NCBI RefSeq assembly: GCF_023078275.1
Contig: NC_062980.1
Location: 2,550,001-2,614,000, forward strand
Reading direction: 5' to 3'
Origin: Leguminivora glycinivorella
Taxonomy: Eukaryota; Arthropoda; Insecta; Lepidoptera; Tortricidae
DNA: 64,000 bases
Under the pieces are notes generated by a model. The model was not told the origin of the DNA, ran no database searches, and worked only from the letters and a program-made list of their open reading frames with translations. The stretch's first letter is position 1. Each line of letters starts with the position of its first letter. A program made the position numbers and the translations under genes. Of the stretch, positions 44,195 through 58,400 are shown piece after piece.

Positions 44195-44443
44195 TATAAA
44201 TATTATAGGACATTCTTACACAGATTGACTGAGCCCCACGGTAAGCTCAAGAAGGCTTGTGTTGTGGGTACTCAGACAACGATATATATAATATACAAAT
44301 ACTTATATACATAGAAAACATCCATGACTCAGGAACAAATATCTGTGCTCACATCACACAAATAAATGCCCTTACCGGGATTCGAACCCGGGACCGCGGC
44401 GTAGCAGGCAGGGTCACTACCGACTGTGCCAGACCGGTCGTCA
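44195..44443 (-). mobile_element. tRNA-derived SINE, copy 2
   Basis: Same family and orientation as 42560-42817, with B box GGTTCGAATCCCGG and the shared body. It carries a 3-base insertion in the head ('gtcactaccgac'). Confidence 0.85.
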
Positions 44444-44470
44444 TAAGGCTAGGCGCCTTTTGACCAACTC

Positions 44471-44620
44471 TAAGGGCCCAGCCACGACATTGGTCTAAGC
44501 GCGACAGCAGTGAGCGGCAGCCATACGTGCGAATGAAAAGTCCCATCGCTGTGTCTTGCTTCAATGTATGGGCGCCGCTCACCGCTGTCGCGCTTAGACC
44601 AATGTCGTGGCTAAGGGCCA
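44471..44620. repeat. Palindromic MITE, full copy
   Basis: 'gggcccagccacgacattggtctaagcgcgacagc' and 'gctgtcgcgcttagaccaatgtcgtggctaagggcc' are the inverted ends. A truncated copy lies at 4676-4775. Confidence 0.92.
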
Positions 44621-44917
44621 TATAAAAAATAATAATAATAAAATAATTTGATGATGATGATTGTTCCCTGGTTGTACGAGACTACAACGTTGCCAGTTTT
44701 GAATTTCTACTTTATTTTGGCAGACTGCGCAGAGCTAACTATGCACTGTCATGCGACACAACATATAGCGTACGTGCCCTATATGTCGGTTTTGTCTTCC
44801 TCCTCCTCGCCCTGTTAGGAATAAAACTTACATTACATTTACAATATTCATATTACCATGTTGTAACAATTATTTTGTTTGTTTACGTTGTTCACATAAA
44901 ACAAATCTAAAAGCTCG

Positions 44918-45121
44918 ACCACACATGCGCGTTTAGAGAGCGTAGGCGGAGCGCAATGAAAGCGGTGCGCCGGATGAACGTTGGCGTTGCGCCCAGCGAG
45001 AACTAACGAGCGCGGATTGCGAGCGGAATGCGAGCGGAACGCCAGCGTTCGTCCGGCGCACCGCTATCATTGTGCTCCGCTAACGCTACGCTATCAAAAC
45101 GCTTTATGTGTGGCGGAGGCC
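44918..45121. repeat. GC-rich MITE with inverted arms
   Basis: 'gaccacacatgcgcgtttagagagcgtaggcggagcgcaatgaaagcggtgcgccggatgaacg' is mirrored by 'cgttcgtccggcgcaccgctatcattgtgctccgctaacgct…aaaacgctttatgtgtggcggaggcc'. Arms are imperfect, about 60-70 bp. Confidence 0.8.
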
Positions 45122-45238
45122 TAAAAGTGCGGTAAACTGGTGAGTGTAGAAATTTTGTTGTTACCAATAAAGACAATAGTATAAAAATTTTAGTAATTTG
45201 ACAAGAAAATATGGCCTTCCACCACAGTTCTCATGTTT

Positions 45239-45472
45239 CGGCACTGGTCCCACCGCGAGCTAGTAAGCTATGAGCTATCGGCTATAAAAACGAACAAAAG
45301 ATTAGCACTCCCGTGCAAATAAAAGAGACACGGCGATATTGATAGCTCACGGCGAGTAACTAACTATATGCATCGCCGTCTCTCTTTTATTTTATCTTTT
45401 ATTCGCTTTTATAGCCAATAGATCATAGACATCATAGTTTACGAGCTCGCGGTGGGACCAGTGCCTTCCTTT
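45239..45472. repeat. MITE with 'ggcactggtcccaccgcgagct' TIRs
   Basis: Ends 'ggcactggtcccaccgcgagct' and 'agctcgcggtgggaccagtgcc' are exact complements. The interior is also partly self-complementary around 'agagacggcgat'. A related 'ttaggcactggtcccacgt' end occurs at 45680. Confidence 0.9.
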
Positions 45473-45910
45473 GAAATAAGGACGAATCACACGAATTTCT
45501 GTTGGAATGAACGTCATTAAGCTACTTACTTAGTTTGGCAAAAAAAACCAGTAGAAATGGAACAATTTTTTTTATTTACGTAGGGCAGGGACCGTGCGCT
45601 TTGGAGGACCTTTCACCTTGTGGTGTAAATTAGAAACTCGAGCTAGACATTTGTGCTGTCTACCACAGGTGCGCGTTCCTTAGGCACTGGTCCCACGTTA
45701 TCGCTTACTCGGTTTTGATGGAAGAAATACCTTATTAGCGGGGTCCTCGGCCGGGGCAGGATGCTTAGCTGAGCAAAACGCACGCACTGCCTCGGTCGAG
45801 GCACGTCTACATAGCACGGCTGTAGCACATTGCCTCGGGACGTGCCTCGCTCTGTGTGGCTGTGGACTCGGCTATTAGAGGGCTTAAAGTTCAGCGAGTC
45901 TAGTGTTCAT

Positions 45911-46470
45911 ACTCACAGAGGGCTTGGGGCTGTGTGTCGACAGCGTCCACATCCAATGCAACATGCTCTTCACGGCAGCCATACGCGACTGGCGTTAGTT
46001 TGATCACCGTATAGTGCTGCCATCTACTGGCGTGGATGAGACATGGTACTCACAGAGGGCTTGGGGCGGTGCGTATCTACCGCGTCTACAGCTAATGCGA
46101 CGTGTTCTTCATGACATCTATAGGCTACTAGCGTTAGTTTGATCACAGTATAGTGCTGCCATCTACTGGCGTGGATGAGACATGGTACTCACAGAGGGCT
46201 TGGGGCGGTGTGTGTCGACGGCGTCCACGGCCAATGCAACATGTTCTTCACGGCAGCCATACGCGACTGGCGTTAGTTTGATCACCGTATAGTGCTGCCA
46301 CCTACTGGCGTGGATGAGACATGGTACTCACAGAGGGCTTGGGGCGGTGTGTGTCGACGGCGTCCACGGCCAATGCAACATGTTCTTCACGGCAGCCATA
46401 CGCGACTGGCGTTAGTTTGATCACAGTATAGTGCTGCCATCTACTGGCGTGGACGAGACATGGTACTCAC
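45911..46470 (-). repeat. Four tandem partial copies of the last visible PFKFB exon with donor
   Basis: A unit of about 139 bp repeats with donor GTGAGT (plus-strand 'actcac') at 45911, 46048, 46187 and 46326, next to the functional donor at 46465. Each unit holds about 90 nt of the 3' part of exon 46471-46598 (KLTPVAYGCREEHVALAVDA … KPS), the donor, and about 45 nt of intron ('catctactggcgtggatgagacatggt'). The copies at 46187 and 46326 are almost identical to the functional exon; those at 45911 and 46048 are more diverged. None has the exon's acceptor. Confidence 0.92.
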
Positions 46471-49400
46471 AGAGGGCTTGGGGCGGTGTGTGTCGACGGC
46501 GTCCACGGCCAATGCAACATGTTCTTCACGGCAGCCATACGCGACTGGCGTTAGTTTGATCACCGTGTGTAGTGGCACGTGGAGGTAAGGCAGCTCCTCT
46601 GCAAACAAATAATCACACAATGATGTAAAATATACGAGATTTCATTATTTTGAATGTGTAGCTTAGCAAAGTACCAGTACACAAGGAATCTAAAAATCGT
46701 CAGCAACTAAGCTACTGCTGTCCGTGGTACGCAAACTTTCTTCATCGGCTCGCCAGAAAAAGATATTAGCAGCAACTTATCAGAAAGTCAGGTATTTAAT
46801 CTACGATAACCTAACTACAAAACTCCCGATTAATTCAACTTTCAAACAAAAAAAACTAGTCTGTTCGGGAGCTACGATGCCACAGACACACACATATAAA
46901 CAGACATGTCAAACTTATAACACCCCGTTTTTGCGTCGGGGGTTAAAAACTAAAAGAAGACACAAATGTAATACTTAAAACGAACTCACCAGCAGATTTG
47001 TCAAGGAAGTACGCCAGTAGACACCGCATGACCGCCTGATGTGACACCACCAGTACGTTCCCCTGTCTCTCCAACTCCATGATCACAGGTTCGAGTCTCG
47101 CCACTAAGTCTTCGTAACTTTCCCCTCGGGGGTATCTGTACGCGAACTTGTTGGCGTCCCGCGCGTTGAAGTCTGAAGGGTACTTTTCTTGGATCTCGGC
47201 GTAGGTCATCTCTTCGCAGATGCCCTGAGGGGTAAAATATATTGAATAAGATGATAGGGTATTACAAAAGGATATAATTAACAATCGGTGTATAAGTTAC
47301 ATTGTGTTTTAAGTAATTTGGTGGAGGGATATTATTCCAGCATTTAGTCGCGAGATATCGGAAACAGTGAAGCCCTCAATTTTATGTTAGCACGTCACAA
47401 ATACGACGTCGATACACGTAATCGTGTTATATCCAGGGCGTCAATGTACCTCCTTAGACTTAGACTAATTTACACTCACATCATCAATCTCATTGTTCTC
47501 CTTCCACCTTTCCTACGGTGCCTTGACTTCTTTAACCGTCTGTATGGCGCGCCGCATCCACGACGTCCTTACGTGTATGGGATGGGTCCAGGGATGGCCT
47601 GGGTGTCAATGTAACGCGCTAATGCGGTGGAACTTAAGACCAACACACACTTACAGCATCGATCTCATTGTGCGCTTCCACCGTACCTGCGGTGCTTTGA
47701 CGTCTTTAACCGTCTGAATCGCGCGTCGCATCCAGGACGTCCATACACGTAGCCCAGGGATGGCCTGGGCGTCGATATAGCGAGCCAAGGCGTTGGAACT
47801 TAAGACTAACACACACTTACAGCATCGATCTCATTAAGCGCCTTCCACCTTTCCTGCGGTGCCTTGACGTCTTTAACCGTCTGTATGGCGCGTCGCATCC
47901 ACGACGTCCATACACGTAGCCCAGGGATGGCCTGGGCGTCGATGTAGCGCGCTAGGGCGCTGGCGTATTGCGTGCCGCGGGGAGAGAGAGCGCTGTCGCC
48001 TCCGATACGGCCGACGATGTTGTGCATGCTTTCACCGTGCTAGAAATCAAAATTTGAAATCTTCACACAACTTTTTAATGACAGGAAATCTAAAGTAGAA
48101 AACGATATTTTGAGACGATATTGCAACAACTTGACATATAACATAATATGATTTAAAACAGGATTTAAAACATTGGCCCACCACTATACCAACTAGGGAT
48201 TGCAGTACCGGTACTGTTTTAAAGAACCGGGATTTTCGGTACCGAAGCAATATGGAACCGGGATTTCCCGGGACTTTCGGTACTTTCGGGACTGATCTAA
48301 TTTTTTCGCTTTTTCAAATAAAACAACATATTTTTTTTGCATTTTACGTCTTTTATTATTATATTACCATAACCGAACCGCACCGGATTAGCTCGGCGTA
48401 TTATTTTATCTGCCTTTTTTTATTTCGTAGTCATTTTCATAGTGAGATTATACCGTGCAACAACAACAAAAAATCGTGAAGAATTCTGCCAAAACCCGAC
48501 TATCTGGCAACCATAGGCACCAATGGTTACCGTTGCAATACATTGCTCCGATTAAGCGATCTGCCATTACTGGGAGAAGTTTAATCGCTTAGTAAAAGAA
48601 ATAAGACAAATACTATTAAAGAAATATAATAATTGATTATAGACCGGCAGTAAAACCTCACAAAATTCCCCAAACATATAATTTGAATCAAAGAATATAA
48701 ACTAAAGGAAACAAAACATTTGAAATGGTGCACTATTTTTTTGCTAGTCAGAGGGACCGTTCTCGAGAAAATTAGTCATTTTCTGGAAATTTCTGTGGAA
48801 TACCGTAATATCACAATATATGTAAACATTTTTTTAAAGTTAAGCAACTTTATAGCAGTTATCATTAAAAGTTAGACATAAGCCATTGCCGGCTTTTTTT
48901 CTAGACCTACATTTATGTATCAGAGCGACAATTCGACCATACATTATTTTCTTATAAGTCGATAGTACGGGCAGGGTTTTTGATTGAAGCTTATAAGCAG
49001 TGTGATTTTTACCGACTTTTAGCACAAATATACACACAGTCATGTTTTAATAATCAATTTATAATAAAAAAAACCTTAAACATTCCTCCAGAATCACTCT
49101 ATTCGTACATAGGTGAAAAACGCATAAATATCCCTTTAGTAGTTTTTGAGTCTATCACAAAATTAGCGAACACAGTTTTATAACATGCAGAGAAATTAGT
49201 CAAATGAGATTGAGAGAGAAAAAATAAATACACAAATTAATATAACAAACTTTTACCAAAAATACAAAACTCGACTAACTGAACTGGCTAGTGGGGCTAG
49301 TTAGGGTATCGCGGTGGCTACGGCTGCCAGGTTGCCTGCCAAACGCTATTAAATAGTGATTAAGCGCGTGTTCCTGTACCTATGCCTATTTTTTAACTGT

Positions 49401-52400
49401 TTAAATAATATAAACAGAAATAAATAAATTTTGTCGCAAAAATGTCACTTAAAAAATATTTCCCGAAAGTACCGGGATTTTTCAAGTTGATTTCCCGGTT
49501 CTTTGCTTGGTCAAAAATCCCGGGAATTCCCGGTACTTTCGGTACCGGTATTTCCCGGGAGCAAACCCTAGTTGAGAGAGTTGGCAGAATAATGAGTAAC
49601 ATTTGGTAAGCATCGATTACTCAGTTGGAAGAAAATAGGTCAAAGTTCGAGAGCAGTAAAGAATCTTCTTTGAGCCGGATTTCGCTTAGGTCGCACGGTC
49701 CGATTGACTAGTCCGATCAATCGAAATACGAATATTTTTTTTCCTGTTGGCTTGATTGATCGGACTGTAAGGACTTTTCAAATCCTGTCAGTCCTACTAT
49801 CGGAGTAATGGGATTTTAAGAGTTCGTCTAGTTCGATCGATCGAACCACGAGGTCGTTTTTTCTTCCTGTTGGATCGATTGATCGGACATAACTGTAGAC
49901 TTGATATTTTGCTAAGTCCGGATGACACATAAAAGTTATCTAATCTTAACTCATTACTAGACACTGCCATCCCATTCACGAAAATGGCTAAGTCTTGATA
50001 TCAAAAAAACCTTAATAGGCGAGACGACTAAAAAAAACTAATTAATGCGTCAGTTTGATTATCAAAGAATTTTAGACACGTATTTTTTCTTTTTTCTCGT
50101 AAACGAAAAATGACGACGGTACAGTGCGTTGAAGTTTCGCGTGACGTCACGGGTAGGTACAATCTTTACTTAGAAGTGACGTCACAAGCCCCCACTCCGG
50201 CACTTTGATGCTATATATCTTTGTATTTTTTCATTAATTAGAAAACGCGAAAAATATGTGTTCAGTATTTTTGGACGATCTAACTGACGGACTAAACAGA
50301 ATGCCATTTTTTTATGTAGTCGTCATCCCTATTAGCGAGAAAGTCTAATAAATGGTAAACTTTACACGTCACAAATAGTCGTCTCATTAGATGGGACTGC
50401 TTAAGGCTGGTTTTAGTGTCACGCGGACCGACCGCGCGGAGCGATCCGCACGACCAATTTGTATGAAGTTAATAAATTCTAAAACGCTCCCTGAGCTTAA
50501 TACATGAGCAATTCCCTCGGTAACAAAAAAGGAAAGTTTCATACAAACTACCTAGGACATTTTGGGAAATCTAGTGGATCTATTGAACCCCTATTGAAAC
50601 CGGGTGGCAATAAAACAAATCCACAACATTATAGACCCATAGCACTTTTGCCAGCAATCTCAAAAATATTTGAAAAGGCTATGATAAACCGAGTTTACAA
50701 TTTTTTTGAAAAATTCTGCGTCCTTGATAAGAACCAGTTCGGTTTCAGAAAGCGTCATTCCACTACACTAGCGGTTTACAATTATACTCAGGAAATCCTA
50801 AATAATCTAGACCAAAAATACTACGGCGTAGGATTTCTCCTTGATATGACTAAAGCGTATGATCGAGTCTCACATAAAATTCTACTAACAAAATTAAGCG
50901 GCATGGGCATTCGCGGAAACGCATATATGTGGTTTAAGTCATATTTGGAAAATCGTAGTCAATACGTACAGACTAAATATTTCTGCGCGGATTCAGGGAA
51001 GTCAAAGACGTCTCATCTAATATACGAAATATTACTTGTTCTATACCCCAAGGTAGTGTTGCCGGGTGTATATTATTTCTGGCCTACATCAACGACCTGC
51101 CTAAAATATTAGATGCCACTTGTATAATGTTTGCGGATGACGTATCCATATTATTCAGTTGCACAAACAGCGCAGAGTGCAATGAACGTTTGCAGGAAAT
51201 ATCTCGCGATATCCAAAACTGGCTCGACGATCATAATTTGGAAATAAATCTTAAAAAGACTAAAATAATCCAATTCAAACCACCGCAAAAAAAGTCGTTG
51301 GATATGGAATTACAAATTAATAACACAGCCATTGAGGAAGTAACTGAATTTAATTTATTGGGAATAAAAATTGATACTAGCTTAAATTGGAAGTCTCATA
51401 TCCAGCATGTTAAAGCAAAATTATCGAGATTCGTGTACGCCCTTAGAATCCTCAAGATAAATACAAACTATGAAACGGCTTTGTCAGCATATTATGCGTA
51501 TGCAAATTCCTGGCTAAAATATGCAATAATCCTCTGGGGGGCTAGCACGGACGTAAGTCAGCTCTTTGTGATGCAAAAAGAATGTTTACGAATCCTCACT
51601 AACACGCGAATCCCAAGTAGCTGCCAGGCACTATTTAAACAACATAAAATATTAACCCTACCAAGTATATACATTATGGAGGCGGCTATGTTCGTAAGAA
51701 AAAATACTAACTTATTCCCATTGCAACAAATCACCTCGAACCGACGTAATAATAAACAACAAATTGTAATACCAATTTCAAGACTCGCCATGTATAGAAA
51801 CGGTCCATACTGTCGATGCGCAATCATAGTAAACAAGCTACCCGAACAGTTAAAACAAGAACGCGACGATGCAGTATTCAAAAGTAAACTAAAAAAGCTA
51901 CTTATCGAGAAGTCGTACTATACGATTGACGAGTTTTTAAGTGACGATTCATTGTTAGAAGGGAATCCATAAAACAGCGTTTATGAGATAAGTAGGTAAT
52001 ATCTTATATTATAATGGAAATGTAAATCTTAATAACATAAAATCATAATAATTATAATTCATTTAAATTGTGACTGAGATTAATAAATTAGCCAACATTA
52101 ATTCATATTGGCAATTATTGAATATGTATACTTATATAATTATTAATTTTGTACTCCCTCTGACATGTTATTAATATTACATCAAAACGCATGAATTAGA
52201 AATTGTATAAGTAGGTAATATGTAGACTAGTATATAAGTAAGTACCTCATAAGTACTAACATTATGCGCCCTACCCGGGTGTCATGTACTGACTACCTCA
52301 AACTAACACCTTCTGTAATGCACATGACTTTAATGTTAAATAAATAAATGAAATAAATGAAATAAATCTTGCCCAGCATCATGGACTCTATCAGCCTACC

Positions 52401-55400
52401 ATTTTTTATCAAAATCAAAGACGTGATCCAAATGTACAAACTATTCAGGAATTGCTGACATATTAGTCCGGTGTGAATCGCTCCGTGACACTAAAACCAG
52501 TCTAACCCTATCCTGGTTTAACCATAATAATAAAGTTATTATTATAAAACTCAATCCAATAACTTAATTCATATTTCTTGAGGAAAACTCACCCTAGTCA
52601 AATATATGGTCCGTGGCACTATGTGTATGTTCATCAGGTAGTAGACTATCCGGCTCTGTATGTGTCCTTCATGTTTGTGCACCACTACCTGAGGAGGAAA
52701 ATATATTAATTTATTAATTAAGAAGTGAAACTTCGCAATGTGGAAATGAAAATAGGAAGGGGTATTTCAAAATTCAAGTTGGCAACACTGAGCGTTAAAC
52801 GTTCAACGATGTCAATGAGCGATAAACGATTAACGCTGTCAGTTGGAAGTCGCAATAGAAGTTTCACTTCGATAAGATTCACACGGCATATAAAGCTGGG
52901 CTGGATTTTACACTTAGGCCCACAAGGCCTGGGCTAAGTTCTACAAGAATTGGTTGCAACCTGTAAAAGCGAACCGGGGAAGCGAAATAATTATTTCCGA
53001 AGTGGATTTAAAACGGAAATGTCAATAGTTTACCATGCATTACATTTATTAAAGAAGCTACAATACAACAAAAAATTCAGTGAAATATAAAAGAATACTG
53101 AATATCTTTTGTTTTAAAATTATTAAATAAAAACAATAATAGGAGAGATGTCAGAGTACATCTCAGTTTAATTCATTTAAAATTAATTGCAAGTGATTCG
53201 CACGTGTGCATACATAATTTCAACTGTTTAGACCCATTCCCTTCAATACCTTGAGAATTTTTTCAGTATTAGTCCTTAAAACTACCAGAGGTTATCCAAA
53301 ATAAAGCGAGGGTAGATTTTAAGATTATAAGTTAAGGTATGTAGGTATGTATGGCTAATTTCACCAACACCAAAGGGATTGATCATAAAGTTACTTTGAG
53401 GTAGCTAAAATACATATAACAAGAAAAAAAAAATGGGGTGGAGTCCCTCCGCGCGGATGAAGTGTAACTTCGTAATATAAGAACATAACCTTAAAACATT
53501 CTGTCAAGTGACTGTCACGTTTTTGCGTTTAGTTGCTTCCATATTTTTACCGTTTTAAATATTTTACATTTCTAATTGCTTAAATTATTGAAAAAAAACA
53601 TAAACTCATAAAATACGGACAAGTTAAAGAGTTTCACTATAAAAATTGTCATATCATCATTGACATCAGACTAGCATTTTTTCAAAATTCGAGTTCGCAA
53701 CACTGAGCGTTAAACGTTTAACGCTGGCAATTGGAACTGGTAACACTGAGCTAAACGTTTAAAAGAATTTGCGTCGGGATACCATCGGCATCGCGCTGCT
53801 CAAAGTAAATGCTCATAGTTACGGAGCGAAACATGTCGAGCGACCTTCGAAAATTTTACGTGAGTTACCAGATTTTATTAGATACGTTTAAAACAGTTGT
53901 AAGTCGTATTAGGAGTTTCACTTCAAAAAAATATTTCCGCCTGTCACAAAACATGAATAAACAACAATACACATAAAGCGCACCATGAAATTACCCGTCA
54001 ATAATCGCATACAATATCATTTTATTTAGGTTAATTTAATTTTTATTTTATGTCATTTAAATGCACCATCCCATCCACCCATTCAGTTCACTACCTTTTT
54101 TACCTTCTCTCCCGTGTCGTAGATCTTCATGAAGCTGTAGTCGGACTCCAGGTTCTCCTCCAGCGGCTCGTACTTCTCCTTGTAGTGCTCGATGCGGAGG
54201 AGGAAGTCGTTGAGAACGTTGTCCGTGTTCTGTATGTTTGTGTAATCTGGGCTACTCACTTTCACTTCCTGGGGAATGTTAATAAACGTTATAGGAGATT
54301 TTTATAGTTATTTGTTATACAAGGGGGCAAAGTTGTATTTTAACGCCGAGTGTGGAATTGAAAAACGAGCAAGTGAAAGTATTCTATAGTTGAACCACGA
54401 GCGAAGCGAGTGGTTCGAGAATAGAATCCTGAACTTGCGAGTTTTTTAACACACGAGAAGTAAAATACATTTGCACCCGAGTGTAACACAAAACTTTTCC
54501 CCTCACTATAACGAGGAAACTACAACGCAAAAAATGTGTTTATCACTGCTTCCAGTAGTTCCACAGGTGGTAAATCATCTTTATTACTAGATTCACCTAC
54601 TTTTATAAATTTTAAAGCAGTTAATTTGACTTTATTCAAGGTCAAATTACTTTACCCACTAGTGGATAAAATGCGTTTTTACCCGCTGGTATTAAAGGAC
54701 AAAACACGTGTTTCCGAGCTAGTGAGGGGAAAAATAAATTTCATAAAAATACAGAGTTTTTGGAAAGAAAAACGGTACCACGGCACACCTCGGACACTGG
54801 CGATCAAATATATGAAAGAGGCGCGTTCCTAGCACACAGTCTAAGCTCGTGTAGGTGAACGCGTACTATGGTTGTATGAGTGAAATATGACAGGTTGACT
54901 GTTCGCGTTTTTGACAGGCGGTAACTGTGAGGTAACCGAGAGGGGGTGGGCGGAACTTTCAGCGGGGAGCGGGAGTGGCCATACTGTACGATAGTACTCT
55001 TTTTTATACTGTGACCACGGTACTGATTAAAGATCTAGTACATAGGTACTAGAGCTAGTACATAGGTACAGGAATAGAGCTATGTCTGACTATTTCAGTA
55101 AATGGTGTGCTTCATGAGACTGTCCAGCACATAAGATTATTTAAATCCTGGATTACGGTTTGTTACAACCAAATTGTATAATACTATATTCATAAAACGT
55201 CGCAATGCCAAATCTAGATTAGTCTCATAATGTCTAAAACTTGAAATGACTTAAACCTACTTCTCAAATTACCGTATTCTCAAAATGTCTAAAAGTCAAA
55301 TTAACTTAAAACCAAAACTTTCACTTTCTCAAAATGCCTAAAATGCAGTACCTATCCATGAAAACTGTATTATTACAGTTTTTCATAAATAGTTAGCATT

Positions 55401-58400
55401 AATTAACTAAATTTTTATTTTTATTTATTTTATTTATTGGTATTTAGGACAACAACAGCCGTAAATATATAACTTACATAGGTATTTTTACATAGTCTTA
55501 GGCCAATAACAGTTATCCGTTGAGTGAAAAGTATTATACACAATATGTTACTAAAAAAAATAATTGTGTTACATATTTAAAATTACAGTGAAAATGTGCA
55601 AGCCACACAGAAAACAGTGAACTGATGAAACAATACATACAACGAAAAGTGAAGTTAGAGGTCGATACACAGGTTAAATATTACCCTACCTTAATAATAT
55701 TTTATTTAATCTATGATAATATTTATAGATACTTGAATTTAGCGATTATAAATAATTCTTATACTCACGCTTATACCCAAGGATCACTATATTACGCAGA
55801 TTAAGCTCTTGTAAGAAATGACTATTGTTCTACTTTTTTTTTATATACCCTTCCATATTATAAGTGATAAGATACCAAGATATATCGTCTTTCCAAGCCC
55901 AAACACAAAATACCTCTTACTTTATAATGAATTACATTTTTTTTTATCTGTTATTTTTCAATAATAATATTTTTTTTTTATACTACGTCGGTGGCAAACA
56001 AGCATACGGCCATATATTTAATACGTCATTTTTAAATTTATTTTTAGTGCCATTAAAAGGATCTGTTGAGTCGAATTCCTGGTTATAAAGATGCGGAATA
56101 CGAGATAGTACAGCATTTGACCCGTAGTTAGTAGAATGTAGTGGGACTTGAAATAGCGTGGTATTCCTAGTGCGACGTTTAGGAACCCGAAAAAGTATAC
56201 CAGATAATAGCTCAGGGCAATCAAGACGGTTTCGAACTATATCAAAGAGGAAGTTCATATCAGCTAATTTACGTCTATTTTCAAGTGTGAGAAGGTTGTA
56301 TTCCTGGCAGCTGTCAGAGTAAGAGGCAAATGAATTATTAAATTTGTAATTACTAAATAAATAAATACTAAAGTTAATAATAAAACTCAGTGCAAGGAAT
56401 ATAATGTACAATGTAAATACAATTTTAGGTATTCTGAAAAAGTGTCATTTTGAATTTTGGTTATTATGAAACTAATACATTTTGGATATTGGATGTAATA
56501 GGCCAATGTCATTTTGGCATTTTGGTGTACTTAAAATTGGTATTTTTACAATTTTAGACATTTTACTACCCATCCGTTTTAACATTGCGACATTATACGA
56601 ACATGGTATTATAAAATTTTGTTGTACCGAACCGTAATCAAATCCTGCTTAAAACCTTCGGTCTATAATTTTTCTTGGTCCATGGTTTCAATCTTAAAAT
56701 TACATACATACAATCACGCCTGTATCCCATAAAGGGGTAGGCAGAGCACATGAAACTACTAAAGCTTCAGTGCCACTCTTGGCACATAAGGCGTTAAAAG
56801 AAAACGAAACTGTGGCATTGCAGTGACAGGTTGCCAGCCTCTCGCCTACACCACAATTTAACCCATATCCCATAGTCGCCTTCTACGACACCCACGGGAA
56901 GAAAGGGGGTGGTGGGGGTGGTGAAATCTTAAAATTGTTTATAAATAATACAAATCCAATTAGTCTCTGAACGCTTTACTCCATACATACCTAATACAAC
57001 CGATAGTATAAATAATGATCCATAAAGGAACCTTATACTCACGAGATACGGTGTACGGTCAATAGGCTAGTTTCCTACTAGTCAAATCAGCTTCTTTTTA
57101 TGAACTGTCAAAACGATTTGCTAATATGGAATTACTATGAAATACTGAGGAGTGACGTCACGGTCAATTCATTTACTTTATATGTTTCTCTTTGACTTAT
57201 TAAATAGAAATTATTTTAAAAATAACTACTGCCCATATTTTTCTTCTAATTATGTGGTGCTTTATTTCGTGCACTGCATAAAGTATTTTATTTTAAGTAT
57301 AGGAAACTAGCCTATTACCTAGGTGATACTGATAATGGGTCAAACAGATTTTAATGTATGGGTAATTGGTTATATCTCTCCTGTGGACATTACAAAAGTT
57401 AAGAAAATCTAGTGGTAATTTTTAGACGACATTCTAATGACGGGAAACATTTTTTTAGTTCTTGACACTCAAATAGGAAAAACGGGATACGAATGTACCA
57501 GAGTCGTTAACTTTTATAATATTGTCCACAGAAGTGACGTTTTTACTAAATCTTTTTGACCCTAATACTTACAGTTGTTTACTTGTTTAGTGCAAATCCG
57601 TATGTATTTGATCCGTGTGTAGGTGATTGCAATCGATGTTGACGTAACGACTTATCGATAGACAGCGTGGAAAGTTCCTCATGTCAACTGGGTTTATTTT
57701 ATTTCAGTGCAAGTCTTCTTGTCATCTAAACAAATACTATCTGATATGTATTTTCAGACTATTTCGATAGGTGATGGACAAATTCGTTAAAATAAATGTA
57801 CCAAGGGTACATAAATGTAAAACGGGTACCACGATGTCGCTACTTATACATCCTACGTCGACCAGCACAGGGCCATCTAGCGAACACTTTACGCAACTCA
57901 CCATAATGTTTTGCTCAATAATGCGAGGGTCATCACAGATGGATTCAACGAAGAACAGTTTGAATCCCATCTCGTGTACTACGATGTCGCGGATCATGCG
58001 CCTGCGCTCCCGCGTTGAATTCGTCGCGTCGAACACCTGTAACGTATACCATAAATTAGAATACAGTAAATTTAAAGACTAAAAAGGAAAAAAGATACCT
58101 CGAGACTGCTTCTCAAAAAACGGAGTGTTAAACTGGTTAAATTGTAGAGATGAGTCATAATTTCATAAATGTCACGTTTTTGAAAATGCATAAAGTTTAG
58201 GTCATTGCACTGCCACTGTTTTTTGATTAACAATGTGTGCAGGATGTGATAAAAACCCTTGTTCCTCGTAGATAACCAAGTTTTCTACGAGGGAAAAAAA
58301 ATCCCATTTCATAACCGTGATAAAAAATTGCAAAAAATAATGGTTTTCTACGAAGAAAACAAAAATCCTATTTCATAACCCAGTTAGCTAAGATACGTCA

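Noticed and set aside
45160..45240. Candidate terminal PFKFB exon between the tandem array and 45 kb
   Set aside because: No acceptor plus in-frame coding segment resembling a PFKFB C-terminus could be found there.
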